A stretch of 64,000 nt of DNA from Fusibacter sp963666805. Its GTDB lineage: Bacteria > Bacillota > Clostridia > Peptostreptococcales > Acidaminobacteraceae. Each line of letters begins with the position of its first letter. The first letter of the stretch is position 1. The position numbers were made by a program, and so were the translations under genes. A model generated the notes under the pieces. It searched no databases. It saw nothing but the letters and a program-made list of their open reading frames with translations, and had not been told where the DNA came from. The DNA lies in contig CAXXWR010000001.1 in the NCBI GenBank assembly GCA_963666805.2, positions 124,001 through 188,000 of the forward strand, in the 5' to 3' direction. Shown piece after piece: positions 14,476-23,326 of this stretch.

Positions 14476-15956
14476 TATTTCACCGCCTTTGTTGCTTCTG
14501 CGAGCAAATAAGAACCCTTATTTTCAAGTTCTATGTCTAAATAATCTCTGTCAAGTTCACGGGCTAAGATTTCAACAACTCTTGGTCCACAAAAACCACC
14601 TTGACACCTACCTGCACCTGGTCTTACGCGTCTTTTGACACCATTAACCGTTGTCGCACCGCAGTTCCTATGGATAGCATCTACAATTTCACCTTCAGTA
14701 ATATGTTCACAGCGACAAATGATTTTACCATAACGAGCATCCTTTTGGATAAGTGCTTGCCTTTCTGGACCAGTTAATGCTTCGCACCTGATGCGAGGTC
14801 GTCTGATAGGGTTAAATTCTGTGTTGTCACTTGCTTTAAGACGTTTTGCAACGGCGTCAGCTACATGAATACCTATGGCAGGAGCACTGGAAAGTCCCGG
14901 TGACTTGATACCAGCGACATTATAAAAGTAAGGAAAGTCTTGGCTTTCTTCTATAATAAAATCACCTGTACTGGGTTCTGCCCGAAGACCAGAAAAGGTT
15001 CTGATCGTTTCCCCGTAAGGGATATCTTCAATTAATTGATCTGCTTTTTCACGGATTGCGTTGAGGTTGTCTGTAACCGTGTTAACAGCTTCTCTTTCGC
15101 TAGATGTCAAATCCTCTGAGTCAGGACCTATTAACAAATTGCCATGTGCTGTTGGCAGCACCAAAGTGCCTTTTCCCTTTTTAGATGGACAGGGAAAGAC
15201 GACATGGTTGACGTGTCCACCTGCTGATTTATCTAAGAGATAGTATTGACCACGTCTCGGTTTAATCTCAAATGTATTTTTTTCTGCAACCATCTTATAG
15301 ACACGGTCTGCAAAAACGCCTGCAGCATTAACAACCATTTTGCTTTGGAAGCCCTTTAGATGGCCGTCATATTTTGTCATTAATGTGAAGGGATAGTCGC
15401 CTTCGTTTCTTATGATTTCTAAGACTTCATGTTCTAAAAAGAGGTCTGCCCCATTGTCCATGGCATTTTCCATATAGGCAATTGCCAGTTCCCACGGTTC
15501 TGTTATGGCAGCTGTTGGAGCATATAAAGCGAACTGTGCTTCAGGGTTAATATGTGGCTCTAAGTTTCTTAGAGCTTCTTGACCGATCATTTCGAGTTTT
15601 TTAACACCATTAGTAATCCCTCTGACATGGAGACTTTTAAGCGTTTCCAAGTCATCATCGTCAAAACCAACGACTAAAGATCCTATGGGCTTATAAGGGA
15701 CGTTAAGCTCTTGACAAACTTTGGGGTAAAGCTCACTTCCTTTTACGTTAAAAAAGGCTTTTTGACTGCCTTCGGTGGCGTCATAACCCGCATGAACAAT
15801 AGCACTGTTGGCTTTCGTTGTACCGGTTGCGACGTCACTGCCCTTTTCTACGACTCCGATATGTAACTGGTATTTAGTAAGTTCACGCGCAATGGCTGTA
15901 CCAATAACACCAGCGCCGATGATGATTACATCAAATTGATTGTCTTTTTCTTTCAT
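14475..15956 (-). CDS. FAD-dependent glycerol-3-phosphate dehydrogenase-like protein with BFD-type Fe-S domain
   Basis: 493 residues from the ATG at 15954-15956, with AGGAGG eight bases upstream; a longer frame to 16031 runs through the leader terminator and is rejected. DVIIIGAGVIGTAIARELTK binds FAD (about 9-28). The DAO-type catalytic domain follows, with RRGQYYLLDK and YNVAGIKSPGLSSAPAIG. The C-terminal 80 residues carry ICRCEHIT...GAGRCQGGFCGPRVVE, a Cys set typical of BFD-like [2Fe-2S] domains. The likely reaction is sn-glycerol-3-phosphate to dihydroxyacetone phosphate. It is the first gene of the three-gene operon; the glycerol kinase gene is not in the window. Confidence 0.85.
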   Translation of the reverse strand: MKEKDNQFDVIIIGAGVIGTAIARELTKYQLHIGVVEKGSDVATGTTKANSAIVHAGYDATEGSQKAFFNVKGSELYPKVCQELNVPYKPIGSLVVGFDDDDLETLKSLHVRGITNGVKKLEMIGQEALRNLEPHINPEAQFALYAPTAAITEPWELAIAYMENAMDNGADLFLEHEVLEIIRNEGDYPFTLMTKYDGHLKGFQSKMVVNAAGVFADRVYKMVAEKNTFEIKPRRGQYYLLDKSAGGHVNHVVFPCPSKKGKGTLVLPTAHGNLLIGPDSEDLTSSEREAVNTVTDNLNAIREKADQLIEDIPYGETIRTFSGLRAEPSTGDFIIEESQDFPYFYNVAGIKSPGLSSAPAIGIHVADAVAKRLKASDNTEFNPIRRPRIRCEALTGPERQALIQKDARYGKIICRCEHITEGEIVDAIHRNCGATTVNGVKRRVRPGAGRCQGGFCGPRVVEILARELDRDYLDIELENKGSYLLAEATKAVK

Positions 15957-16001
15957 CTTAACGACCTCCTCTATAAGAATAGATACCCGTATAATTGCAT
16001 G

Positions 16002-16051
16002 AAAAAAAGCCAATACAAAGAAATCCCTCAAAGGATTCTTTTGTATTGGCT
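16002..16051 (-). terminator. Leader terminator (attenuator) ahead of the glycerol-3-phosphate operon
   Basis: On the minus strand AGCCAATACAAAAGAATCC pairs with GGATTTCTTTGTATTGGCT and is followed by TTTTTTT. It lies between a good promoter (16090-16118) and the ribosome binding site at 15965, so reading into the operon must pass it. In Bacillus the glp genes are controlled by GlpP antitermination at such a leader hairpin; GlpP control here is inferred. It can also end transcripts coming from the DUF454 gene. Confidence 0.75.
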
Positions 16052-16089
16052 CTCAATCTCTTGCCTATATTAAGTTGTCTCCTGTATAC

Positions 16090-16118
16090 ATTATACGATT
16101 TTTGATGAATAGAAGCAA
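16090..16118 (-). promoter_or_regulatory. Sigma-A type promoter of the glycerol-3-phosphate operon
   Basis: TTGCTT (complement of 16113-16118) and TATAAT (complement of 16090-16095) are separated by exactly 17 bases. Transcription would start about 40 bases before the leader hairpin. Confidence 0.75.
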
Positions 16119-16144
16119 TAGCTTAGTCATAAGTTAAAAAAATA

Positions 16145-16522
16145 TCAATTGATTTCATCTATTGTTTTAACTCGCCAAATAAAATAAACCATATGACCTA
16201 GCCATACAGTGGCAAGAATAACCCTAGGTATGAGTAAATCTTTCATAGCCAAAAAACCTATTAACATGATTAAGGTGACTGTTATCATAACACGCATTTT
16301 GGTTTTGCGTGTCATCCCTTTGTTTTTAGCGAAAGATTCAAAATTTCTTTTATAGAGTCGGGTATTAATGAGCCAATGATGCCATTTTTCAGAGCCATTC
16401 CCAAAGGCAACTGCTGCAACCAATAGAAATGGAACAGTTGGTAATACAGGCAGTATGACACCTATTCCTGCAAGGATAACTGCTATCCACCCTAATATAA
16501 GCCAACCTGTTCGTTTTAACAT
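16145..16522 (-). CDS. DUF454 (YbaN-like) small membrane protein
   Basis: 125 residues with the DUF454 pattern: WLILGWIAVILAGIGVILPVLPTVPFLLVAAVAFGNGSEKWHHWL, a short basic stretch RNFESFAKNKGMTRKTK, and two further membrane segments near 74-112. Three to four membrane helices are expected. The function is unknown. Its ATG overlaps the upstream ABC gene's end by seven bases, so it belongs to that operon, which has a Fur-like site at its promoter. DUF454 genes often accompany iron or haem uptake genes, which fits. Confidence 0.8.
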   Translation of the reverse strand: MLKRTGWLILGWIAVILAGIGVILPVLPTVPFLLVAAVAFGNGSEKWHHWLINTRLYKRNFESFAKNKGMTRKTKMRVMITVTLIMLIGFLAMKDLLIPRVILATVWLGHMVYFIWRVKTIDEIN

Positions 16523-18177
16523 GATTCACCCCCGTTTAATTGATAGAGCTGATCGACAATACTTAGTGTTGATGCTCTGTGACTTACTAAAATGACAGTC
16601 TTTTCATTTTTTTGTTCTTGTATTGCTCTTAAAATAATACTTTCATTTAAACTATCCAAATTGCTAGTGGGTTCATCTAAAATCATAAGCGGTGAATCAT
16701 ATAAAAAGGCCCTTGCTAATCCAATTCTTTGTCGTTCTCCACCTGAAAGTGTATCCCCTAGTTCGCCAATGCATGTATTATAGCCATTGGGAAGTTGCAT
16801 AATAGCCTTATGAACGGACGCTTTTTGGGCTGCTCTAATGACTTCATTTTCTGTGGCGTCTTTTTTGGCAATTTTGATATTATTGGCAACTGTATCATGA
16901 AACAAATAGGTTTCTTGGGTCACATAACTTTGAAAGTTTCTCAGTGAACGTGTATTGATTGTCTTAATATTGATGCCTGATAGGTTAACACTTCCTTCAT
17001 CAACATCCCAAAACCGCATCAGAAGTTTAATCATTGTTGATTTACCACTTCCACTTGCCCCCTGTATCCCCAATATTTTATTTTTTTCAATGTTAAGATT
17101 GATATTGCTCAGAATGGGTTTTTCATCATAAGCAAAAGCCACTTGTTCATACTCTGCTCCCATAAATACCGTATCAATGCCATTTATACAAGGTTCTACT
17201 TCAGGTGATTCATCGAGCAATTCTAAAATTCTATTGCCAGCAGCAAGAGTCGCTGAAAGGCCAGCACCTAAGTTTGCCACTGCAACCACTGGACCAAAAG
17301 AACTCATAAGGGCTATAACCGACACCACAACCCCATCAAATCCAATTGCCCCATCCTGATAAAGAAGAAGGCTGACAATCAACATAACCAGTGTAGCAAG
17401 GTATATTGCTGTATTGATCCAAGTCATATTTTTAGCATTGACTTTCTTACTTTCTAACTCATTACGGCTCAATGATTCAAGAGCACTCGTCATGACCTTA
17501 AAGCGTCGATCTTGATGATTGTATTGAATAATTTTACCTATTCCTCTCGCGTTTTCAACAACATAACTGCTAAAATCAGATGATTTTTTTCTAAAATGAT
17601 CTGCAATGATTCTACTTTTATCAGAAAGCATAAGGGGGATTCCTAAGCCGATTATGAGATAACTCATTAAAGCGGTGAGCCCTAGTAAAATATGATATTG
17701 TCCAATAAATACCACCATCAATAAAGTCATAAAGGTTGCGATAAGAACCGGTGATAAAGTATGGGCATAAAAAACTTCAAGGAGTTCAATATCTGTAGTA
17801 ATCATGCTAATTAAGTCACCTTTGTGACGTGTTTCAAGTTTTGCAGGGGCTAATAACCGCAGATGATTAAAAATACGACTTCTAATGTGTGCCAATACCT
17901 TAAAAGCAACAAAGTGATTCATTGCTTGCTCACCATATCGCAGGACACCTCTCATAAGAGCAAAAGCTATAATGCTGACAAAGAGAAATTTTAGAGAAAA
18001 CATCATTTCAAAATTCAATACACTTAAGAAGGCATAAGTACTGAAAATACTAATAAAAGTAGCTGCTATATTACTCAAAAAACCTAAAATAGAGGCCAGT
18101 AATATAAAAATTTTCAAAGGACCTATAAGACGCCACAATCCCCTTAGTACTTGTTTATTGTTCTTCGTTTCATTCAT
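16516..18177 (-). CDS. ABC exporter-type ATPase/permease, second subunit (CydC-like)
   Basis: 553 residues. A six-helix type-IV membrane domain (about 15-300) is followed by an ATPase with GASGSGKST (about 375-383), QSYVTQE Q-loop, LSGGERQRIGLARAF signature and LMILDEPTSNLD Walker B, then SHRAST H-loop. It pairs with the adjacent gene (18174-19925) as a heterodimer, as shown by the four-base overlap. The order resembles CydDC, which export cysteine/glutathione, but relatives such as IrtAB and YbtPQ import ferric siderophores with the same fold. The Fur-like operator makes an iron-linked substrate more likely. The choice cannot be made by eye. Confidence 0.82.
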   Translation of the reverse strand: MNETKNNKQVLRGLWRLIGPLKIFILLASILGFLSNIAATFISIFSTYAFLSVLNFEMMFSLKFLFVSIIAFALMRGVLRYGEQAMNHFVAFKVLAHIRSRIFNHLRLLAPAKLETRHKGDLISMITTDIELLEVFYAHTLSPVLIATFMTLLMVVFIGQYHILLGLTALMSYLIIGLGIPLMLSDKSRIIADHFRKKSSDFSSYVVENARGIGKIIQYNHQDRRFKVMTSALESLSRNELESKKVNAKNMTWINTAIYLATLVMLIVSLLLYQDGAIGFDGVVVSVIALMSSFGPVVAVANLGAGLSATLAAGNRILELLDESPEVEPCINGIDTVFMGAEYEQVAFAYDEKPILSNINLNIEKNKILGIQGASGSGKSTMIKLLMRFWDVDEGSVNLSGINIKTINTRSLRNFQSYVTQETYLFHDTVANNIKIAKKDATENEVIRAAQKASVHKAIMQLPNGYNTCIGELGDTLSGGERQRIGLARAFLYDSPLMILDEPTSNLDSLNESIILRAIQEQKNEKTVILVSHRASTLSIVDQLYQLNGGESC

Positions 18178-19925
18178 GGGTAACCCCCCTCATGCTGCCT
18201 TATGTTTTCCAGCTCACTTTGGCGTTGCCACTGACTTTTATATTCACCTGTTTTTCCCTTTATAAGTTCATTATGACTGCCTTCTTCTACTATTTTTCCA
18301 TTTTGAATATAGTAAATAATATCTGCGTCAACCACATTTAAAAGATGATGCGTTATTAAAATGACTGTTTTATAGTGACTTAATTCATTGATTAAATTCA
18401 TAATCAATCTTTCGCTTTCAACATCAATGTTGGAGGTTGCTTCATCAAAAATATAAACTTGGGTTGGTTTGATTAATGCTTCTGCAATTGCGAGCCTTTG
18501 TTTCTGTCCACCTGATAAATTAGCTCCTGATTCACTTACATTAAAGTCAAGTCCACCTTTAGACTTTACAAATTCTGATAGTTTAACTTTTTCGAGAATT
18601 TGCCACATATCGTCTTCATTCACTTGAGGATTTGCCATTTCCAAATGTTCTTTTAGTGTTCCACTAAAAATATAACTATTAGAACCAACATAGGTAATAT
18701 GAGTCATTAAAGATTTTCTCTCAATCTCTCTATGTAATAGATCACCTATAAGAATTGAACCCTTATAGTCTCTAAGATAGCCTGTCAAAATACTCGCAAG
18801 GGTTGACTTTCCAGAACCACTCACACCCACTATTGCTGTCAGTTTATTTTGCTGAATAGTCATTGTAATATGATCAAGTACTTGTTTTTCACCATCGTAT
18901 GAAAATGAAAGGTCATTAAACTCAATATTGGATTGAAATGCATGGGTTTCTATTTTAAGATTTCCATCATGAGGGGGATCAATTTCAATAAAATCAAATA
19001 TTTTACGACTCGCAGCTACCCCATTCATAGCAATATGAAAAAAGCTCCCTAGTCGCCTCATTGGAATAAAAAAATCAGCCGCTAGTAAAATAATCATCAT
19101 TATTCCAAAAATAGAAAGATGTCCTTTAGAGAACTGAGTAATCCCCATAATCATCCCGGCAGCAGCACCTCCAAAAGCAATCACATCCATAATGGTTACC
19201 GAGTTAAGCTGCATCACTAAAACACGCATAGTCGCTTTTCTAAAACGTTCTGCTTGAAGGTTCATTTCATGATGTTTATATGCGTCAGATTGATAAATTT
19301 TAAGCGTCGTGAGGCCTTGCAAATTCTCTAAAAATGAATCTCCGAGTTCTACATATTCACCCCAATACTTAGCAAATAATTTCTTAGCAAGGGTCTGTAC
19401 AGCTGCAATAGAAAGAGGCATGAGAGGCGTGCAAATGAGTAAGACAAGTGCGGTCTGAATATTAATAAATGAAATGATTATGAACAATGTAAGGGGGGCT
19501 ATGAGACTGTAGAATAATTGTGGCAAATAACCACTAAAATAGCTTTCTAACTGATCAATTCCTTCTGTCGAAAGCTGAACAAGTTCAGACGTATTAATCC
19601 ACCGTGTATAAGACGGTCCTAGTAAATCCAATTGCTTATATATTTTTTCTCTAAAATAGAATTTAACAGGTCGCGCTGCTTGAAATCCTAGAAATGTAAT
19701 CAACTGAGTCAAAATATATCTTATGAGAATTAGGATGACAGATGAAACGCCTACAAGGATAACTTGAGAAGTCTTTAAATTTTTAAAATAAGCTAGTTGA
19801 ATGAGCCAAGCAATGCCAGACATAAAAAGGACATTTAATACGAGCATCAGCCACTGCAATAAAACATTTTTATAAATAAAAGCTTTGCTTTCAGGTACCG
19901 CCCCTACCAATTTTTTATTAATCAT
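18174..19925 (-). CDS. ABC exporter-type ATPase/permease, first subunit (CydD-like)
   Basis: 583 residues. Six membrane helices lie between about 20 and 310. The ATPase has GVSGSGKSTLASILTGY (about 372-388), YVGSNSYIFSGTLKEHL, SGANLSGGQKQRLAIAEAL and QVYIFDEATSNIDVES, then LITHHLLNV. GAGGAGG precedes the ATG. It is the first gene of an ABC-ABC-DUF454 operon. Both subunits keep Walker A, signature and Walker B motifs, so I see no obviously degenerate site. Regulated by iron if the palindrome at 19989-20001 is a Fur box. Confidence 0.82.
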   Translation of the reverse strand: MINKKLVGAVPESKAFIYKNVLLQWLMLVLNVLFMSGIAWLIQLAYFKNLKTSQVILVGVSSVILILIRYILTQLITFLGFQAARPVKFYFREKIYKQLDLLGPSYTRWINTSELVQLSTEGIDQLESYFSGYLPQLFYSLIAPLTLFIIISFINIQTALVLLICTPLMPLSIAAVQTLAKKLFAKYWGEYVELGDSFLENLQGLTTLKIYQSDAYKHHEMNLQAERFRKATMRVLVMQLNSVTIMDVIAFGGAAAGMIMGITQFSKGHLSIFGIMMIILLAADFFIPMRRLGSFFHIAMNGVAASRKIFDFIEIDPPHDGNLKIETHAFQSNIEFNDLSFSYDGEKQVLDHITMTIQQNKLTAIVGVSGSGKSTLASILTGYLRDYKGSILIGDLLHREIERKSLMTHITYVGSNSYIFSGTLKEHLEMANPQVNEDDMWQILEKVKLSEFVKSKGGLDFNVSESGANLSGGQKQRLAIAEALIKPTQVYIFDEATSNIDVESERLIMNLINELSHYKTVILITHHLLNVVDADIIYYIQNGKIVEEGSHNELIKGKTGEYKSQWQRQSELENIRQHEGGYP

Positions 19926-19988
19926 AAACGCCTCCTCGAATTTACAGTTATGAACATTGGCATTTCATCAATGTCAATAAAAGAAAAT

Positions 19989-20030
19989 GATAATCATTAT
20001 CAATATATATTAATATAATCATTGTGTCAA
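19989..20030 (-). promoter_or_regulatory. Promoter with overlapping Fur-like operator
   Basis: On the minus strand TTGACA (complement of 20025-20030), a 17-base spacer and TATATT (complement of 20002-20007) form a strong promoter. Immediately after it lies the perfect palindrome GATAATGATTATC (complement of 19989-20001), matching the core of the 19-bp Fur box. Binding there would block RNA polymerase when iron is plentiful. Confidence 0.8.
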
Positions 20031-20096
20031 TCCTAATCAATCTATATTTTTTCATTTCATTACTTTGATTAAATAAAAAGTATACTCTACTTATAC

Positions 20097-20130
20097 AATA
20101 AAAAAACACACCCCATAGTGAGGTGTGTTT
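20097..20130 (-). terminator. Terminator of the zinc-ribbon gene
   Basis: AACACACCTCA and the partner GGGGTGTGTT form a hairpin followed by TTTTTTATT on the minus strand, 35 bases after the stop codon at 20164. Confidence 0.8.
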
Positions 20131-20163
20131 GGTCATTAATTCGAGTCACTGTCTAATGAATTG

Positions 20164-21930
20164 CTATTCAGCAAACGATTTTAATGATTCAGAAATTTCA
20201 TATTTGTAATCTTGTTTATTCTCTTCAATGATGTTTTGATTCATATCTTTACCATCAACATAGCCGCTTGTCCTATACATACTTTGAGGAATACTTGAAG
20301 AACCAAGAATGCCCTCTACTGATGAATAATTATATTGGTCGTTAGTCAATTTTACAAGGCCGTTATATTCTACCGGATAGTAAACTGTTATTGGTTCAAA
20401 AGCACCGTTGTTATTTGAAATAGTTGCTTGACAAACAACGATATAATGATTTTTATCTTCTAAGTACCCAGATTGATCTTTTAAAGATAAAAAATAACTG
20501 CCAGCAATAGAAATATCAGATGCAGTATTCCGACTATCATAATCAGTAGCAATGTATGTTTTGACAATGTCTTGAGCATCTTCATTTAACTGTTCTTTGA
20601 AAGCATCGCTTAATTGAGATTCACTTGTCATCGCCTCGTAGCCTTGATAGCTTTCAAATTGACCACCACATTCTAAATCATAGTATTGACCATAGGATTG
20701 GGTTAATACATCAAAGCATACAAGCGGGCTTAAAAATCCTTTTGTAGATATAAAGTACCCAATCGAGGACTTGCCAATAATACCCTGCTGTAATTCACAT
20801 TTAATCCCCTTTTCGACTCTAATGAGATTGATACATGAAACTGGAAAATAAACCTCTTGGGTTTCAAATTCATCATTTGGACTTGAAATTTCACCACTAT
20901 AAACCATCAATAAGTCATTATATGAAACATCGCCTTTGCTCTCATCATTAACTTTTCCAAATAAGTAGCCTGCGTAAGTTATTTTATCAAGATTATAACT
21001 TTTATACATGTAGCTTTTCATTTGAGAAATAATTTGATTTTTGACTTCATCATCGGCTCTCTTAAGAAAATCATCATCGACATCGGCATAAGAATTGACA
21101 TATTCATCAAGTCCAGAGACGGTATATGTTTTATGAAGCGTTTCTGGAACAACGCCATAATCTCTAGCGAATTCGTCAATAATGCTTTCATCAGCAGAAA
21201 CGGTGATTATATCCCCATTGCTTAAATTTGTTTCTTTATCCACGCTATAATCATAAGTATACAATATAGAATCACCATCTGTATCTAACTCAATGTACCC
21301 ATCAGGTGCAGTCCCAAGATAATTAACACTTAAGCCTTCAAAAGCATCAAAAGTTCCTAATGCTTCTAATCCACTTACTGTATAATCACCATCAGTGTAT
21401 TTAAGTTTAATGCCTAATCCTTCTGTAATATCTTCATCAATATCCCATGTATAATGAACAAGATCTCCATTGGATAGATCCTCATCATGGTCTAATGTAA
21501 TATCAACACCTGTACTTAATAAATTTTCACCGAATAGAGAAATTAAGTCATTAATGTTGTCTCCTAGTTCATTAGACGTATTCATTTTATCGCCGTATTT
21601 TTCTTCTATACTGTCCCAATCAATGACTGCTTCAACCTCTCCATAACCTTGATGACCAGTTGCTTCAAAACTCAAATAATCGTTAAGATTAATAGTTTTG
21701 CTGATATTGGTATAAACAGTCATGCCAATAATAATCAGTATAACAAGCATCAAACTTCCTATTTTATACTGTTTTGGCATCTTCTTAAGACGGCCCACAA
21801 CACCACTTAATTGGTCTTTATACTTAGATGTGTTAAGTGCTGAAGTCCGATTAATGTTTAGTGCTTTACCGCAGTTCTTACAATATTGTGCATCATTTGG
21901 ATTTTCTGCTCCACAATTGCTACAAAACAT
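20164..21930 (-). CDS. Zinc-ribbon membrane-anchored protein with large extracytoplasmic region
   Basis: 588 residues from the ATG at 21928-21930, with GGAGG five bases upstream. A zinc ribbon opens the protein (MFCSNCG...AQYCKNCGKALN, CxxC-x12-CxxC). One membrane helix follows (about 60-80, GSLMLVILIIIGMTVY), then about 500 residues outside with many aspartates and tyrosines, including three stretches of similar VSGLDEYV...ADVDDDFLK and GYGEVEAVIDWDS style, recalling the repeated domains of YvcN/TcaA-like proteins. Function unknown. It forms a unit with the next zinc-ribbon gene, 23 bases upstream. Confidence 0.7.
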   Translation of the reverse strand: MFCSNCGAENPNDAQYCKNCGKALNINRTSALNTSKYKDQLSGVVGRLKKMPKQYKIGSLMLVILIIIGMTVYTNISKTINLNDYLSFEATGHQGYGEVEAVIDWDSIEEKYGDKMNTSNELGDNINDLISLFGENLLSTGVDITLDHDEDLSNGDLVHYTWDIDEDITEGLGIKLKYTDGDYTVSGLEALGTFDAFEGLSVNYLGTAPDGYIELDTDGDSILYTYDYSVDKETNLSNGDIITVSADESIIDEFARDYGVVPETLHKTYTVSGLDEYVNSYADVDDDFLKRADDEVKNQIISQMKSYMYKSYNLDKITYAGYLFGKVNDESKGDVSYNDLLMVYSGEISSPNDEFETQEVYFPVSCINLIRVEKGIKCELQQGIIGKSSIGYFISTKGFLSPLVCFDVLTQSYGQYYDLECGGQFESYQGYEAMTSESQLSDAFKEQLNEDAQDIVKTYIATDYDSRNTASDISIAGSYFLSLKDQSGYLEDKNHYIVVCQATISNNNGAFEPITVYYPVEYNGLVKLTNDQYNYSSVEGILGSSSIPQSMYRTSGYVDGKDMNQNIIEENKQDYKYEISESLKSFAE

Positions 21931-21953
21931 ATTTTCCTCCAAAATTTTATAAT

Positions 21954-22667
21954 CTATTTAGTGTTATCACTCTCTATAACTTCATTTTTATCTTCATGAC
22001 TTATTTCTGTTTTATTCATGATTGGTGAATCCAAATTTTCAGCCTTTGAACCACAAGTGGTGCAAAACATAAAATCTTCTTCAATAGGTTCACCGCATTG
22101 ATTGCAGTAACCAATTATTTTTTTATGCTGGTAGGAATCAGAGATTTCTTGTCCACCGCTATCCAAATGGGGGTGACCCGCTCTTTCTTCCACAAGACTG
22201 AGAATATTTTTATTAATCTCGAGTTTATTAAAGGCAACTAAAAGTGTCACAATACTCATTAGAACTAAAAAAATAAGGGCGATAATATACCAAGCTGTTG
22301 TTTCAAATGTAAGGTAGTTATCTTCTGCAAAGTGACTAACCCCAATTCTAAAAATAATCCAGAAAATAACATCAACAAGTGATAATCCACCCATGATTTG
22401 GGCTCTTTGTTGAATTGTCCATTTTTTGATAAATGTCAGTGCAAGAATACCTAGTGGGATGAGAATACACACTATTAATAATGGATGTGGGTCCTCAAAA
22501 CCATCCACTCCTTTTACCGCATCAATAACACTCACGTCAACCGTTTGACCTGAACACGATACTAGAAATGAAGGACAAAATACAAAGATAAGTGCAAATA
22601 ATGCCAGTAGTCTTATTAGATTTTTGACTGTCAGTAATGCTTTAATTTGATGATTGTTTTCATTCAT
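21954..22667 (-). CDS. Zinc-ribbon membrane protein
   Basis: 237 residues from the ATG at 22665-22667; a TTG at 22686-22688 is an alternative and neither has a good ribosome binding site. Four hydrophobic segments (about 20-45, 65-85, 95-115, 130-155) precede a C-terminal zinc ribbon, GYCNQCGEPIEEDFMFCTTCGS. Topology puts the ribbon inside the cell. Function unknown. The ribbon resembles that of the downstream partner, which suggests the two interact or share a regulator. Confidence 0.65.
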   Translation of the reverse strand: MNENNHQIKALLTVKNLIRLLALFALIFVFCPSFLVSCSGQTVDVSVIDAVKGVDGFEDPHPLLIVCILIPLGILALTFIKKWTIQQRAQIMGGLSLVDVIFWIIFRIGVSHFAEDNYLTFETTAWYIIALIFLVLMSIVTLLVAFNKLEINKNILSLVEERAGHPHLDSGGQEISDSYQHKKIIGYCNQCGEPIEEDFMFCTTCGSKAENLDSPIMNKTEISHEDKNEVIESDNTK

Positions 22668-22835
22668 ACTCAATGTCTTATTTGACAATTAGCATTGCCA
22701 AATTCCCTCCTTAATCAAATTATAGTTTTAACTATATAATATGGTAAAAATTACTATATTATAATATCATATCAGTCCATTGGTGTCGATAATAATTTGT
22801 AAAAAAAAGGATAAATATACTTTTGTTTCAAAAAT

Positions 22836-22868
22836 AAAAAAACACACCTATAAAAGATGTGTTTTTGT
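22836..22868 (-). terminator. Terminator of rnpB
   Basis: AAAAACACATC and GGTGTGTTTTTTT form a hairpin with a T-run on the minus strand, directly after the 3' end of the RNase P RNA. Confidence 0.75.
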
Positions 22869-22876
22869 CATTAGGT

Positions 22877-23205
22877 TGAGTAAATCTATAAGCCGAGTTC
22901 TGTATAAGATAATCATCTATCTAGGCGCATTGTTACCAATACGCTCAAGCGACCTACCACTGGGAGGGACGAGCAGCCCCCTGTCTAGCCCTAACTTGGT
23001 CTTGCTCCAGATGGGGTTTACAGAGCCACATAGTCGCCTATGCGCTGGTGAGCTCTTACCTCACCTTTCCATCCTTACCTTCCGAAGAAGGCGGTCTATT
23101 TCTGTTGCACTTTCCTTAAAGTCACCTTCACTGGGAGTTACCCAGCACCCTGCTCTATGGAGCTCGGACTTTCCTCGTGTTACCACGCGATTATCTGACT
23201 TACTC
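22877..23205 (-). ncRNA. rnpB: RNase P RNA component (bacterial class A)
   Basis: The minus strand carries the conserved blocks in order: GAGGAAAGTCCGAGCTCC near the 5' end, GGGTGCTGGGTAACTCCCAG, GGAAAGTGCAACAGAAA, GGTAAGGATGGAAAGGTG, then GAGCAAGACCAAGTTAGGG and the 3' ACAGAACTCGGCTTATAG. These are the P4 and CR segments of the ribozyme that trims tRNA 5' ends. Limits are set by the promoter upstream and the terminator downstream and may be off by a few bases. The open frame on the opposite strand is a chance ORF. Confidence 0.93.
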
Positions 23206-23212
23206 TTAAAAG

Positions 23213-23241
23213 ATTATACAGGACAAACACTTAAAAAGCAA
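23213..23241 (-). promoter_or_regulatory. Promoter of rnpB
   Basis: TTGCTT (complement of 23236-23241), 17 bases, TATAAT (complement of 23213-23218). The predicted start lies about 7 bases on, at the mapped 5' end of the RNA. Confidence 0.78.
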
Positions 23242-23326
23242 GAGAAATCAACCGATTGATATGAATGAATTAATAAAAAGAGTATAATCGTAAATGATTA
23301 ATTAGAAGTATATCATGAGAGATTGA

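Noticed and set aside
15957..16031. Longer N-terminus of the glycerol-3-phosphate dehydrogenase-like gene
   Set aside because: It runs through the leader terminator; the ATG at 15954-15956 has AGGAGG.
19948..20136. 62-codon minus-strand open frame between the ABC operon and the zinc-ribbon gene
   Set aside because: It covers the promoter, the Fur-like box and a terminator, with no ribosome binding site.
22780..23259. 159-codon open frame on the plus strand over rnpB
   Set aside because: It lies antisense to the conserved RNase P RNA blocks and has no ribosome binding site.
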